Assembly: GCA_960531495.1 (NCBI GenBank)
Contig: OY482850.1
Location: 3,307,084 to 3,371,083, forward strand
Origin: Zeus faber
Lineage: Eukaryota; Chordata; Actinopteri; Zeiformes; Zeidae
Length of the DNA stretch: 64,000 nt
Reading direction: 5' to 3'
Shown here: piece after piece, positions 43,358 through 54,690 of the stretch
How positions within the stretch are numbered: position 1 is the stretch's first letter
Layout of the letters: every line of letters starts with the position of its first letter
The notes under the pieces: generated by a model
Seen by the model: only the letters and a program-made list of their open reading frames with translations
Told to the model about the DNA's origin: nothing
The model's database searches: none
Program-made: the position numbers and the translations under genes

Positions 43358-44640
43358 AGGCAAGGCAAGTTTATTTATATAACACATTTCAACAACAAGG
43401 CAATTCAAAATGATTTACATAAAACTTAAAAAGCATTAAGACCAAGTGCCAAGAGAATGCATAAAGTAAAAAAATATGTAATATATAAACACATTGTAAA
43501 AGGAAAAACACGTTGAGATCCCTGCTGTAAAGCAACGCACCAATGTTCACCGCCACAAATTCCTTTTGCCCTAAACCATTCTGTCCCTTATAAACCAACA
43601 GTAGTATTTTGAAATAAATTCTTTGACAGACAGGAAGCCATTGTAAGGATTTGAGAACTGGAGTTTTATGAGCTACTTCCTTGGTCTTAGTGAGGACTCG
43701 AACAGCAGCGTTCTGAATCAACTGCAGCTGTCTGATCAAGCTTTTAGGGAGACCTGCAAAGATTCCTTTACAGTAGTCTAGTCTACTAGAGAGGAATGCA
43801 TTGGACAAGTTTTTCAAAATTCTGCTGAGTGTTCTTAAGGTGATAGTAAGCTGACTTTATAATTGTTATAATGTGGCTGCTGAAATTTAAGTCAGAGTCC
43901 AAGACTACACCAAGATTTCTGGCTTGGTTTGTGCTTTTTAACATTACCGATTGAACCTGAGCGCTGACTTTTAGTCGTTCTTCCTTGGCTCCAAAAACAA
44001 TTACTTCGGTTTTGTTTTTGTTTAATTGGAGAAAATTCTGGCACATCCAATTGTTGATTTGTTCAATGCACTTGCTCAGTGATTGTATTGGATCATAGTC
44101 CCTTGGTGATATGGTTATGTAAATTTGTGTTGTCTGCGTAATTATAGTAACATATTTAGTTGTTTTCCATAATCTGAGCCAGTGTGAGCATGTAGATGTT
44201 GAACAGAAGAGGCCCAAGAATGGAGCGTTGTGGAACTCTGCATGTAATTTTTGTCCGCTCAGATGTGTAAAAACCTACAGACACAAAGTTGTCCCTGTCC
44301 TTTAAGTAGGATTAAAACCAGTTAAGTACTGTGCCAGAAAGTCCTACTCAGTTTTCCAGTCGGTCTAATAATATGTTGTGGTCAACCGTGTTAAATGCAG
44401 CACTGAGATCCAGAAATGCTCAGACTGAAATTCTGCCACGATCTGTGTTTAGATGAATGTCATTGAATACCTTAACAAGAGCAGTCTCAGTGCTGCCGTG
44501 TGGTCAAAATCCTGACTGGAAGACATTAAAACAGTTGTGTAGTGCCAAGAAATTGTTCAGCTGTTGAAAAACAGCTTTTTCAATGATTTTACTTAAAAAT
44601 GGGTTTGATATAGGCCTATAATTGTTCATTAGTGACGTGT
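43358..44640 (-). pseudogene. L2-like LINE, second subfamily (copy D)
   Basis: The minus strand gives the back half of ORF2 and a short 3' UTR. Blocks are: a FNAVFLDLSAAF-like stretch, degraded (44400 region), and LYMLTLAQIME (about 44200-44160). NYADNTNLHNHI-type sequence with a damaged catalytic box follows, then WMCQNFLQLNKNKTEVIVFG and NLGVVLDSDL (44040-43870). The end has AFLSSRLDYCKGIFAGLPKS, AAVRVLTKTKEVAHKTPVL and SLQWLPVCQRIYFKILLLVY (43800-43590). The tail reads on the plus strand as GGCAAGGCAAGTTTATTTATAT (43360-43381), a tail different from that of copies A and B. The gene is frame-shifted and truncated at its 5' end. Confidence 0.87.
43513..43565 (+). repeat. 53-bp copy of a hAT end plus its flank
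   Basis: TTGAGATCCCTG (the hAT terminus), then CTGTAAAGCAACGCAC and AATGTTCACCGCCACAAAT. The same sequence is at 40325-40377, with three or four differences, where it spans the right end of the hAT element and its flank. Here no hAT body is attached and the block sits inside the LINE copy D 3' region. Confidence 0.85.
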
Positions 44641-44963
44641 CTAATAACACTGATAACATACCTCACACCACAGGATAATCTGGCAGGATAATCTTTAATC
44701 AAATCAAATCTTTTTTAGAGCCAGACAGCTGATCGCCTGTCAGACACACGTCAAAGACCATTTTGTCCCAAACCAAAGAGCATTATGGACCGTCATGTGA
44801 GCACTTGGAGATGGAATCGATTTGATCAAATTCGATTCAGATATCATCAGTGGTGATATCGTCGAGGCAGGATGGCCGCCAACACTAACTAAACACAAAA
44901 ATTCTAGCAGTAAAATATGTATGCTACATGAAATACCAACTTACACACACAGACAAAATATAC
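44641..44963. other. agbl1 intron end
   Basis: No feature beyond the approach to the donor of the exon above. Confidence 0.6.
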
Positions 44964-45080
44964 CTGAAAGTCATGAGTGAGTTCAGGACAGAGCCTGTTG
45001 TACTGTGCCAGGAGCTCTTTGGGTCGGTCTGGATCGGGGCGGCTGCGAAGCTTGTTCAGGTCTGTCTCCAAATCGTCATC
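44964..45080 (-). CDS. agbl1: agbl1 exon: acidic DDDLETD segment
   Basis: A 117-bp exon, exactly 39 codons, phase 0 on both sides. The acceptor is GTGATTGAAG and the donor GTATAT. It encodes DDDLETDLNKLRSRPDPDRP then KELLAQYNRLCPELTHDFQ. The DD(D/I)LETD-NKL word followed by a helical segment is shared by CCP1 and CCP4. The DRP and QY words after it favour CCP4 (agbl1) over CCP1 (agtpbp1), as far as I recall the family. It follows the previous exon in frame (KDY-DDD). Confidence 0.9.
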
Positions 45081-45640
45081 CTTCAATCACACACATACAC
45101 ACACGTTTTATTTCAAACATGTTTCATTTTTGTGAGCTGTGTTCGGTGCCCATACTGGTTTGCCGATGTCGAAATTTAAACTCAAAAAATCCTGGATCCT
45201 TTGTGTCCCATAATCAGAGTTTTTGTTGATTAGGTGAATAACCATGAAATAACTACAACTGGCTGTCCAGGTGGTAAGAGCCTGGATCATATTACACAAT
45301 ATCCAGGGTTTGTACACTCTTGAAAGATGGAAAATCAGTTTGATGGATTTTTTTTGGTCACTTTTGTCACATTACCTTTTCAAGCCTAGAAACGTTTTGA
45401 TTAGATTTAATTGACGTCAACGTTTAGTTGATTTGATTGGCGACAATCAGATAGAGACCTAGTGGTTGCTGAGAAAGGACACAGGTTGTATGTACTGTGC
45501 GAAAGTGTCAATTTTCTGTTTTTCCAGCCCTAGAAATGCATTCACATTCGAAGTCGGCAGAAAAGAGTGATTACATTTCTCAATATTTGACCTGGACAAA
45601 CTGTGAATGTTGTCAATCTGCCTACACACGGGACACTTAC
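45081..45640. other. agbl1 intron (560 bp)
   Basis: Nothing else recognised. Confidence 0.7.
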
Positions 45641-45711
45641 ATAGTCCTTGTTCTCTGCTTCCTGGTTCTCGTCATCTTCTTCATCGTCACTGTCCTCCTT
45701 ACAGCTCTCAT
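45641..45711 (-). CDS. agbl1: agbl1 exon: short acidic linker
   Basis: A 71-bp exon. The acceptor is TTACTTGTCCAG and the donor GTAAGT (consensus). Two bases (AT) complete the G left by the previous exon, giving Asp. The peptide is ESCKEDSDDEEDDENQEAEN then KDY. The acidic run is usual in CCP1/CCP4 at this place. A frame on the other strand across this exon is longer but is only the complement. Confidence 0.88.
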
Positions 45712-47599
45712 CTGGACAAGTAAACGTAGATGTGATGCAAATAGAGTACTTGTACATATATATGTATACATATATATACTGTATATATATATATGTATGT
45801 ATATATTCATATATATGTATATTTATATATGTATATATATATATATATGTATATATATGTACAGTATAAGTAATTCATATAAATAATAAATAAATATATA
45901 TATATATATATATAAATATATATATAATTTATATGAAAACTCTATAGCGGCCATGGTCAGGCATCATCAAGCATGCTGTTCTGTATTCACCTGTTGTCCA
46001 ATGTCACAATTTTATTTACTCTCAATTTTCGTGATTGAATGTCGCACATAAGCAACATCATGACACATGAAAGATAACTATTTAGTATCTACTACTTCAT
46101 GGACAGCGGATCAATCAAATTGAAAAATTAAATAGCTCAAATATGTATGTATTTCTTATTTTCCACAGTGAGGTATTTATTCTGCAGTCATTGGTAACAG
46201 AGGATGTAGTGATATCAAGAGTGGGGCCTCTATACCTCAAGTGAAAATAAACATTACATTTAAATAGAAAACAAAATGCTGCCAATAAACCTTTTAACAT
46301 TTAGATTAAACATACGTCCATGTATTAACCGATTTACACTCTTTGAATTATGTGAAAACCCCACGAACTTTGCAGAGATATTTTATTTGACATGCATAAC
46401 ACGAGTAGAAATTCAAACTAATTGAAATTGAAATCATTTGAAAAAACATGTAAGAAGAAACGTCTGCAGTTCTGGGGGAAAACTTGATCAAAAATGTATC
46501 CTCTCAAGTTTTAACTTGTTTAACTCGAGTTTTACATAACATTTTACACTAGGTTTGGGTTGAACCTTTTGCCATTCTTATCGGGTGTAATATTAAATGC
46601 AGTCAATTTACCATTTAAAGTTCTGGGAACACACTTAAATCATGCACTGTCCACGGTATATTATCCTTAATACTACCACAGTATTCATTCTACGTGCTTT
46701 CACAAAAAATGGCTAATTATTTGTACATTATACAGCAAATTATAGCTTTTATTTGTATCATACAGTATTGTACCAAATACAATCCAAAGGTAAATATCAA
46801 TGTCTCTCTGTTTCTTTCAGTCTCTCTCAGCCAGGCTGAAAATTGTTGCCAAGGTAATCATAAATAAACCCTTTGGAGTGGCCATGAGTCAGATATTGAA
46901 GGTCAGCCAGGAACATCCGGTCCTTGGCTTTATGCAGTCTGCTGTATAGACAGCCACAGAAGGGAGGCCGTCGTACTGTGGGTGTTCTTTTATCAATGAG
47001 AGGTGGCGTAGAATTAGCAAGTGAACTGGCAAGGTTTTTGCTATACTAGCTCTGTGGGAAATTTGTACCACCATGAGCTTGTATGATCATAAAATAAAGA
47101 TGGGTCTAAGGACAAGGATGAGAAAGAAGAAAATAATAAAGAAAGATCCCTATAATCCTCCTCAACCCTATTGTAAAGAGAATTAATCCCCACTCAACTA
47201 AACATCATTCAAATGTCCCATCTAGGATAATTTTGGTAATTTTGCAAGTCTTTGCTCCTGGTTCTTGACTAAGAAGTATTTAAACAACCAGTTGGCAATT
47301 AATATATTCTTTTGGCTTTGCAAACATTGTAACATTTTAACCGGTAGCTAGCGGAAAAGGAGAAACACTAGGTTTTGGTTGACCGGTAAGGTAAGTGAGG
47401 TTTGAATAAAACAAGTAATCAGTCTTCCTACAGATGAGAAGTTAAGGCCCTCCCATTGCGGTGCCAGAACAAAAATCTCCAGCTTAACATTAGTAACTTA
47501 AAGCATCTCTAAGAGAAACTGAACTATAAGACTTCCCCAAATAAGTTCAACGTATCTTCTCTCGTCTCTTGGTGTCACCGTTGCTGAGTTACACACACA
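45712..47599. other. agbl1 intron (first 1.9 kb of 2.98 kb)
   Basis: A long AT/ATGT simple repeat at 45754-45918; the rest is AT-rich with no recognised feature. Confidence 0.65.
45754..45918. repeat. AT/ATGT simple repeat
   Basis: TATA and TATG units for about 165 bp. Tyr/Ile-rich frames through it are spurious. Confidence 0.92.
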
Positions 47600-48570
47600 C
47601 AGCACTTACACCAGCTTTGTGGTGTTGGGAGCCGAACAATTATTTTTCATATCTGAGGTGCTTATTTCTCATATCGTAGTGCTTCATGATGACTGCGATG
47701 GCCTTTCCAAAACCTTCACCCATCTTTCCTGGATGTACGTCATGGTGGATTTCCAGGTATGCTTTGGGTCATTGTCTTGCTGCAATACTCAACCTCTCTT
47801 CAACTTCAATGTCTTGACCGATTGTCTTGACTGTTAAACATAGTCCTCTATAATGTTTTGATATTTGACAGAATCTGTTCTTCCTTCCAAATTGACAATA
47901 TTTCCTGTATCACAGCTGTATCACAGCCACACAAGCCCAAAGCATCATGGATCCACCTCTATCATTGGCAGTTGAAAAGTGTTCTTCTCTAGAAATGCTT
48001 CACCGTTCATTCCCATAAACATACCTTCCTTGCTTGAAGCCAAAAAGTTCATTTTTGGTTTTGTCAGTCCAAAGCACATTGTACAACAGCCTTCAGGCCT
48101 TATTTTGTGTCTTCTGGTGACTCTGCCATGGATGTTTTTGTTGGCTAAAGTATGTTGAATTGCATGTCATATTAACTAGACCTGTGTCTGCTACTGTTTT
48201 CTCCAGCTCTTTTGTTTTTTGCGGTGATGTGTGGGTTGTTCTGAACATTTCTCACCAGGTTTCGGGCTGGTTTATCTGGAATCTATCATGGTCTTCCAGA
48301 CCATGGCTTTACTTGAACTGTTCCATTCACCTTTGTATACTGTATTTTCTGAAGATGTTTCTGACAATTTAAATTAATACATTAAAAAGTTTGAAGTGTT
48401 TTCTAGCCACCGCAGTCTGATAGTTTAGGATGCACAGAGTGACCTCGGATTAAATATTTCAATTCTGGAATTAAATTCCCCTGACATTGAAAAAATAAAT
48501 CACTTTATCATATTTTAAAAAGAAACAATGAATTACAGAAGGGTTCACAAACTTTTGCACAATTATCTTG
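47600..48570 (-). pseudogene. Tc1-like transposase relic in agbl1 intron
   Basis: The minus strand reads, from about 48090 down, WTDKTKNELFGFKQGRYVYG, where the usual WTDET has Lys after Asp. GGSMMLWACVAV and, near 47790, LQQDNDPKHTWKSTMTYIQE hold the second catalytic Asp. RWVKVLERPSQS follows; the third-acid region is lost. A possible right end (GGGTTCACAAACTTTTGCAC, 48541-48560) resembles Tc1 termini of fish. No matching left end is found. Many stops are present. Confidence 0.8.
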
Positions 48571-48695
48571 CTTTCAACTTTGAAGGAATGTGTCAGACCA
48601 TGGTGCCCAAAACTTTGCATCCCACATTACCGGTATCCGTGCCTTCCTTCGTTCATTATCAGTCTATGTGTAAAATCTTACAGAATCTGATATAC

Positions 48696-48861
48696 CTGGT
48701 ACCAAATGAACATTGGGGTTTGTGTCTGGCCTTCCAGGAAGAGGAAATAAGTAGACTGACTGATCAGATGTCAGTGGCAAAGGAGTTCTTGGATGACACT
48801 TCCTCATTAGCTGGACTGAAAGCTCCACCAGTGATTCCAGGCCATTATTAAACACACAGGT
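48696..48861 (-). CDS. agbl1: agbl1 exon: end of armadillo-like region
   Basis: A 166-bp exon. The acceptor is TGTTTACAG and the donor GTATATC. Entry phase is 0, with one base (G) left. The peptide is TCVFNNGLESLVELSVQLMR then KCHPRTPLPLTSDQSVYLF and PLPGRPDTNPNVHLVP. The MRKC-P-(N/T)PLPL word is conserved in CCP1/CCP4. It is the last helical repeat before the acidic linker and continues in frame from the exon at 49031. Confidence 0.92.
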
Positions 48862-48926
48862 CTGTAAACAAACAAGAAAAAATGAATAAGACAAATAAGC
48901 AAGATGGATGATAGATAGATAGAAAA

Positions 48927-48991
<65 letters not shown>

Positions 48992-49030
48992 AAGATTGAT
49001 TGATTGATATAGAGACTTACGCAGACTAAC
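48862..49030. other. short agbl1 intron (169 bp) filled by GATA array
   Basis: GT at the exon above (GTTAGT) and a T-rich acceptor below. About half of its length is the (GATA)n array at 48908-48990. Confidence 0.9.
48908..48990. repeat. (GATA)n microsatellite
   Basis: About 18 GATA units with one AAAA break on the left and a TTGATTGATTGA end on the right. Confidence 0.96.
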
Positions 49031-49239
49031 CTGGGTAGTTTGAAACAGAAGTCGAATCCCTCCACTGGAAACAAGAGCCTGTCTGCCTGCAGCACTGTGA
49101 GTCGCCTGATGGAGGCATCGCAACAACGCCTTGCGGATTTCTACGGCAATGTACTCTGTATCGTTGCTGTGCCAGTCCTCGTAAAGTCGCAACAGGCCAG
49201 AGATAAAACCCTTTGACACCGCTGAGCGCACATTGGCCT
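49031..49239 (-). CDS. agbl1: agbl1 (cytosolic carboxypeptidase 4) exon: armadillo-like repeat
   Basis: CCP4 is an M14-type metallocarboxypeptidase of the cytosol. Known members of its group shorten polyglutamate side chains and C-terminal glutamates of tubulin and other proteins. This is the most 5' exon recognised here (209 bp). The acceptor is GCCCTCCCAG and the donor GTTAGT. Two bases (AG) complete a codon left by an upstream exon not found in the window. The peptide reads ANVRSAVSKGFISGLLRLYE, then DWHSNDTEYIAVEIRKALL and GRQALVSSGGIRLLFQTTQ. The DWHSxDT and GR-A----G---L---TQ words match the armadillo-like helices of CCP1/CCP4, with CCP4 closer. Exons from here run toward lower coordinates. 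The alternative is agtpbp1, but the short linker exons argue against it. Confidence 0.85.
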
Positions 49240-49626
49240 CTGGGAGGGCAAGAGATGAAAGCGGAAAAAGGAAACTTAAGTCAAGTCAGTACACAGAGAT
49301 GAGTTGTAAACTACACCGTTAAATGCTGTTTTCTTAATCAAATCAGGACAAAGGTATGGAGATACTTTTGATTAAGCTGCCACAGCCATCTGTAGTGTCA
49401 TATTTTCCTATTTAAATCTGATTGAACGATCTGTCAATACAATAAAATCAGATAGGAAGATGCTTATTCATGCTGGGAAGCCACTTCACATGCACCTACC
49501 AATGCTGTCCTGCATTTTCCTCTGTTAAATATTTTGAACAGAAAAGTAAATGTGCAACACTGGAAAGTACATAAATGATGCAAATTCCCATATCTATATC
49601 TTACTCTTTTACACACACATGCATGC

Positions 49627-49629
49627 ACG

Positions 49630-49669
<40 letters not shown>
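49627..49669. repeat. (AC)n microsatellite
   Basis: ACGC start, then pure AC. Confidence 0.93.
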
Positions 49670-49670
<1 letters not shown>

Positions 49671-50868
49671 CCATATCATGGAGAAATCTACCAATCATGC
49701 ATTTTGCTTTGCATTTGTCTTAAATGTCATAATAGAGATTGTAGAGAATAGACAACATTTATAACTTTTGGTGCATCTTAATATGAAACGCAAATGTGCA
49801 AATATGTGCAACTTCAAAACATCAGACAGCTCCCCATTTTAAGATATACAAGTCTGGTCTTGTTAGATATAAAACCCATCGGCTGGGAGCATTGCCAAGA
49901 TGGTGCCTAAGTGAACCGACTGCTCTCAAAGTGACTTTGGTTATGAGGTCCGACCCTCCTCTCACAGGCCCGATTAAATTAAGAGCCACACTTTCTCATG
50001 AAGCCTTAATTGAGTCAAGTGTGCAAGAATAGAGCTAAAGCGATACATCAAGGACAGTGGAACTCGAGTACTGGACCCAGAAAAACGATATAGCGGCAAG
50101 ACTATAGATCGCTATAGAGAATAGGTTATTGCGTCTCCTCCCATATTAGCCATTCCAATTGAAGCACAAAATCTCTCTATGAAACATTTGGGTATGAACT
50201 CAAATGCATAAGAGATGCAGAATTATCAAAACAGCAACCATCTTTGTTTCACAGAATTAATAGAATGCACAGAAACAGGAAGTTAGCCCCAGAGGCAATA
50301 TACTATATCATGTGCAGTAGGCCATTATGGATCACTTGGTATGAATACGATTTCATACCCAGAAAGGTACAAATCCCCCCCGCCTAAATAAATCTCCTCA
50401 ACTGCTGCAACGGAAGTAATTCTAAATCGACAGACTAATTTGAGAGTCTGAAATGATGTATCTTATTTTTTATGCTATAATTCACATTCACATAACTTAA
50501 GCAACCCGTGCTATATATTGAAATAAAACTGTTATAACACTGTAAACTCTGTAATAACTTAGTAAGTACATAGTAATAACATATATTTTTTTTTACCCTG
50601 TATACCTGTACCAATAATCTATCCTTTCCATGCAATTGTATTTGGATATTCTGCTCTGTATTTTTGTATAGTTAGTATAGTATGTCGATTTTTATTTAAT
50701 TGTATTATGATGATTTTTTTCGGACTGTTAAGCTTTTATTTCAACGCTAATTGTTTGTAGAGAAACGGCAGAATAAAGTCATTCTGATTAGCTTAGTCAT
50801 TCTGATTCCATCTAAAAACAAAATCCTTCAATGTTTGTACTCAACTCAGTATCAGCTGACTATCAGTT

Positions 50869-50902
50869 GAGTCTTACAATTGGCACCTCAATTGTAAGAC
50901 TC
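50869..50902. repeat. perfect 14-bp inverted repeat, 6-base loop
   Basis: GAGTCTTACAATTG (50869-50882), loop GCACCT, and its exact complement (50889-50902). Confidence 0.95.
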
Positions 50903-52937
50903 GAAAAAAATGGTTGATCGATGTTACCAAAGAATAAACTGAACCCCTGCAATAAACTTGTCTGCATAAATCATTAGCCTTTGGATGCATTTTGTTTTGG
51001 TAACTATCCTTCCATGTAGTTACCCTGACCTTATCCACACTAAACCCAAATTCAAACGTAACCACCTTGAATCTTAGACCTACTTTTTACCATCTTTGAC
51101 CAAAATGGCTAAATGTCTAAGATTCGGGGAGTATGATTACCAATTGACTCAATTATAAAATTGATATAAACTTTCAGTTAATAGATTTGACTTATTTACT
51201 TGTTTACACTGAGTTCAGTATCGACTCTGGACTATCCAAATAAAGTGTAACAAAAATAATCATATTCTCGAGCTGGGGGGGAAAAACAATATACCACAGC
51301 ATATTTTACAGTCTAAATTTTCGCATTGCGAGATTGCCTCCTGGAGAAGAGAGTTCATGCAAGTTGGGAGATTTAATGCTGTGATATTGAAATTGAAACC
51401 GTCTGGCAATTTCCACGACAAAAGCAATATACTGTACATCTTGCACTCTTTCACCAAACCGGTTTAAATTCAGCCCCATAGCAGGTGGTCTGATGTGGGA
51501 GATATCAAATTTCTGCAACACACAGTTTTCAATTGTGGTCTAAGCTGAGCCTAACAATCTAAAACAGGGAAACAATTTTACTTGACTTAAAAGTCAATTG
51601 GTGCATTTACATGCACTTGAATAAGCCGGTCATTATTGAGTTAAGGCAATACTCTAACTATTGCAACTGAAATACTTTTTTTCTGAATGCTGTATATAGT
51701 TCTGTACTTTTTATTTAATTATTAAAAAAAAGCAATTCACTACATGCTTTAGATCACGAATGTATGTATGTGCCAAATAAATCTTTTAAATCTTTGAATC
51801 TTGAATCACTAATGTGCAGAGTTACTCTATTTGAAAAAGATACCTCCTCCCCAGCCGAGAAAATGGATTACCAGTTTAATGACACAGGGCCTCTACAGAC
51901 GCTCAAATAATCTCGCAATGACCTTTAAGTGGAATGCACACGTGCACACTGACGCAAATCCAGAAAACACCCCAAAATACAAATGCATAACTTATTTTTT
52001 GCCAACACTCTTCTTCAAAGTGTCCACATCTTTTTTCTTTTTTTTTCCTCCCACGTTCTATTCATATGACCTTTAAAATATTCATCGGCCTGATAGCTTC
52101 CAGTATAAGCTGTAGTGCATTTATATCTAGTATTAATGGGCTCCGTAGGGTTTGAGCTACCATAGAGTGCCCTGATCTATACAACACGCTCTACGGGAAA
52201 TAAAATCCTGAATCTTGGCAGTGCTCGTGAATCCCATGTTGGAAATCTTTTTTTTTCTAGACAGATCACTCATTATTAGTAACAGTTAAGAAGGCCACAT
52301 GCAAATGCATACTATTGTATAGATATAAACATTTATTGTATAAATGTTACCGATGCATTAACCTGCAATATTTAACTCTATGTATACAGTATATGTATAC
52401 AGTGTATATATGCTGCATATATATATATATACACATACACAGTACATCTACATAGGAATAGAAACTACAAGATATAAGGGTTTCATATAATACTGCAGAA
52501 ATACTATGAAATAGTCTTTAAAATATAGAAAGATGTCTTTAAAGAAAATCGAAATGTTTTGCCTTGTTTTGTATGTTTTCTCGTTGTATACATATTTTCC
52601 CAAAACTAACTCAACAATCTTTCAAAAACAATTCTTGGCTCAATTTTTTTTACATTGTTGTTAAAATCAAACATTTCCATCAAATATCTTGTTCTCTTTC
52701 TTTGTTGCTCTTTTTGTTTTTATTTCCCGCTGTGAAAATAAACAGTGGCAAAACGCAGTCAAATGGTCACAGGAGACACCCGTAGCTTTTGTGTCACCGT
52801 GAAGAATGTTTTCATGAGGATTTCAAATGCCTAAAGGCATAATTAATAAAGCTGATGGGGATGTGAGCACACCCCACATACACATACAGACGGAAGTGGT
52901 GTCTGGGGCAAATATACAGAAGACTGTGCTGATTAAT

Positions 52938-52943
52938 TGTGTG

Positions 52944-52983
<40 letters not shown>
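52938..52983. repeat. (GT)n microsatellite
   Basis: GT units with one CG break. Confidence 0.93.
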
Positions 52984-52985
<2 letters not shown>

Positions 52986-53125
52986 TGTAATAGCATCGTC
53001 TCTGACAATGGCCATTACATCAGCCCAAAACGAACTCCCTTTTAAAGCCTGAAATTTACATAGCGCCAATACAAACACACACACACCAACATCTTTTTTT
53101 CACCTTCTCCATCTTCCTCTCTCTC

Positions 53126-53127
53126 AG

Positions 53128-53160
<33 letters not shown>

Positions 53161-53167
53161 GACAGTC

Positions 53168-53204
<37 letters not shown>

Positions 53205-53225
53205 CACACACACACACATACACAC

Positions 53226-53270
<45 letters not shown>
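53126..53270. repeat. compound (CA)n-(CAGA)n-(CA)n
   Basis: CA run, then about 13 CAGA units, then CA with two small breaks; 145 bp in all. Confidence 0.95.
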
Positions 53271-53271
<1 letters not shown>

Positions 53272-54690
53272 GTGCAGAGATCATTAGAAGTAGAGAAATT
53301 TGCTATGCGGTTGCTTCAAAGGGCCTGTTCTAAGAATGAGTAGTACATGAAAACTTAAGCTCACAGCATATTAAGTACTTTCCAATTGCACATGAATCAT
53401 TTGCCCAGAGTAGGCAAAAGTAAATCACTGAAAAATCTCCAACAGAAATAATCTTATCTTTAAATACTCAGAAAAAATAAGGACACATTTGTACTCTGTT
53501 AGATAAGGCTGCAATTCATGGAAATAAACTGAAATGTGAGAATTAAGGGAGATGATGTTTATGATTGCAGCAATATGGTTGACCAACATCATTTTTATTG
53601 GGAAATATGAACCTCTTTTCTGTCTTGGAACATTCTACCATCAAATCAAATAAATCATTCTAACCTAACAAATTGCATTTCCTTCACGTCATGGACAGGC
53701 AGCTTTGAAAAAAGAAAAGGCCAAATAAACTTTGATTTTCAGCAAATCTATGTCCCCGGCATTCCTATTTATTTTACACACCATTAACTTGCAGTACAGC
53801 AGGGGATAGCTTGGTTCCGAATGGCTTCCTTGTCAGCATTTCTCATGGAAAAGATCCGTGGCTGGCCACAGTAAAAAATGAAAAAATGAAAAAAATGGAT
53901 GCAGTGTCTGCGATGTCACCCATTGGTTTCTGAAGAGACAGCCTCGAGGTTGGGTTGGGAAGCAGAGCCAGACCTTCCAAATTTGAAACCAACCAATTTT
54001 CCCTCCAAAACTAAACTGTTGCTTTAAGTGACATCATAAAGAGCAAGTCACATCATTTAAGCCTTCAGAGGACAAAAGATGGTAAATTATGATATTATTT
54101 GATGTTTTATAATGTTTGATGAGGTCTGTCAACTGATACTTACTATATTCATGTTTTTAATCTACTTTTAATAAGTGAGTATTTTATTTTTTATTTTTTT
54201 TTGTGTGTGTGGCCATTTTAGGATGGGTTTTCCACCCTTCCACCACAAGTAATGCATGTGTAATGGATGATTAAAAAATAAGGCTGTTGAGCCTGAGGTG
54301 GGGAAAAATGTATATGGGTGCATTTTTTTCAGCCCAGAAGCGATAAAAACCATGAAAAAGCAATTTTCATGGAATATGGAAAAACTCTTTAATATTTATA
54401 TGGATATCTTGTTAGCTTATACCATTTTACACCAAAATTTGTGGATTTACAAACAAATTTTGGGTGACTGACACCTTTCCCATTGCCAGGTGAAATGCAG
54501 TTTTTTTCAAGTGTGTCACGTTCGACATCTCGAACACGTGGGAAAAAGGGCGTGTAATGGTTCCAGTGTGATTGGGAAACAAAACAGCAACTTAAACAAA
54601 CAACAACATGAAACTGTAAAACATGAAAAAAAAGTATTTTGAGCCGGTCAAAATAATCTGATATTTCTGTCTATTAATGCGGCAATGTCT
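53271..54690. other. AT-rich unique DNA
   Basis: No gene or known repeat recognised. Confidence 0.6.

Larger units (their letters stand above)
49240..53125. other. probable 5' intron of agbl1 / flank
   Basis: No upstream exon recognised. It contains CA (49627-49669) and GT (52938-52983) runs and a perfect hairpin at 50869-50902. The overlapping frames at 51260-51521 look somewhat protein-like but match nothing I recognise. Confidence 0.55.

Noticed and set aside
45497-45886. 129-codon plus-strand frame with Tyr/Ile tail
   Set aside because: Overlaps the agbl1 exon on the other strand and ends in an AT repeat.
48528-48851. 107-codon plus-strand frame
   Set aside because: It is mostly the complement of the agbl1 exon at 48696-48861, whose minus reading has splice sites and family motifs.
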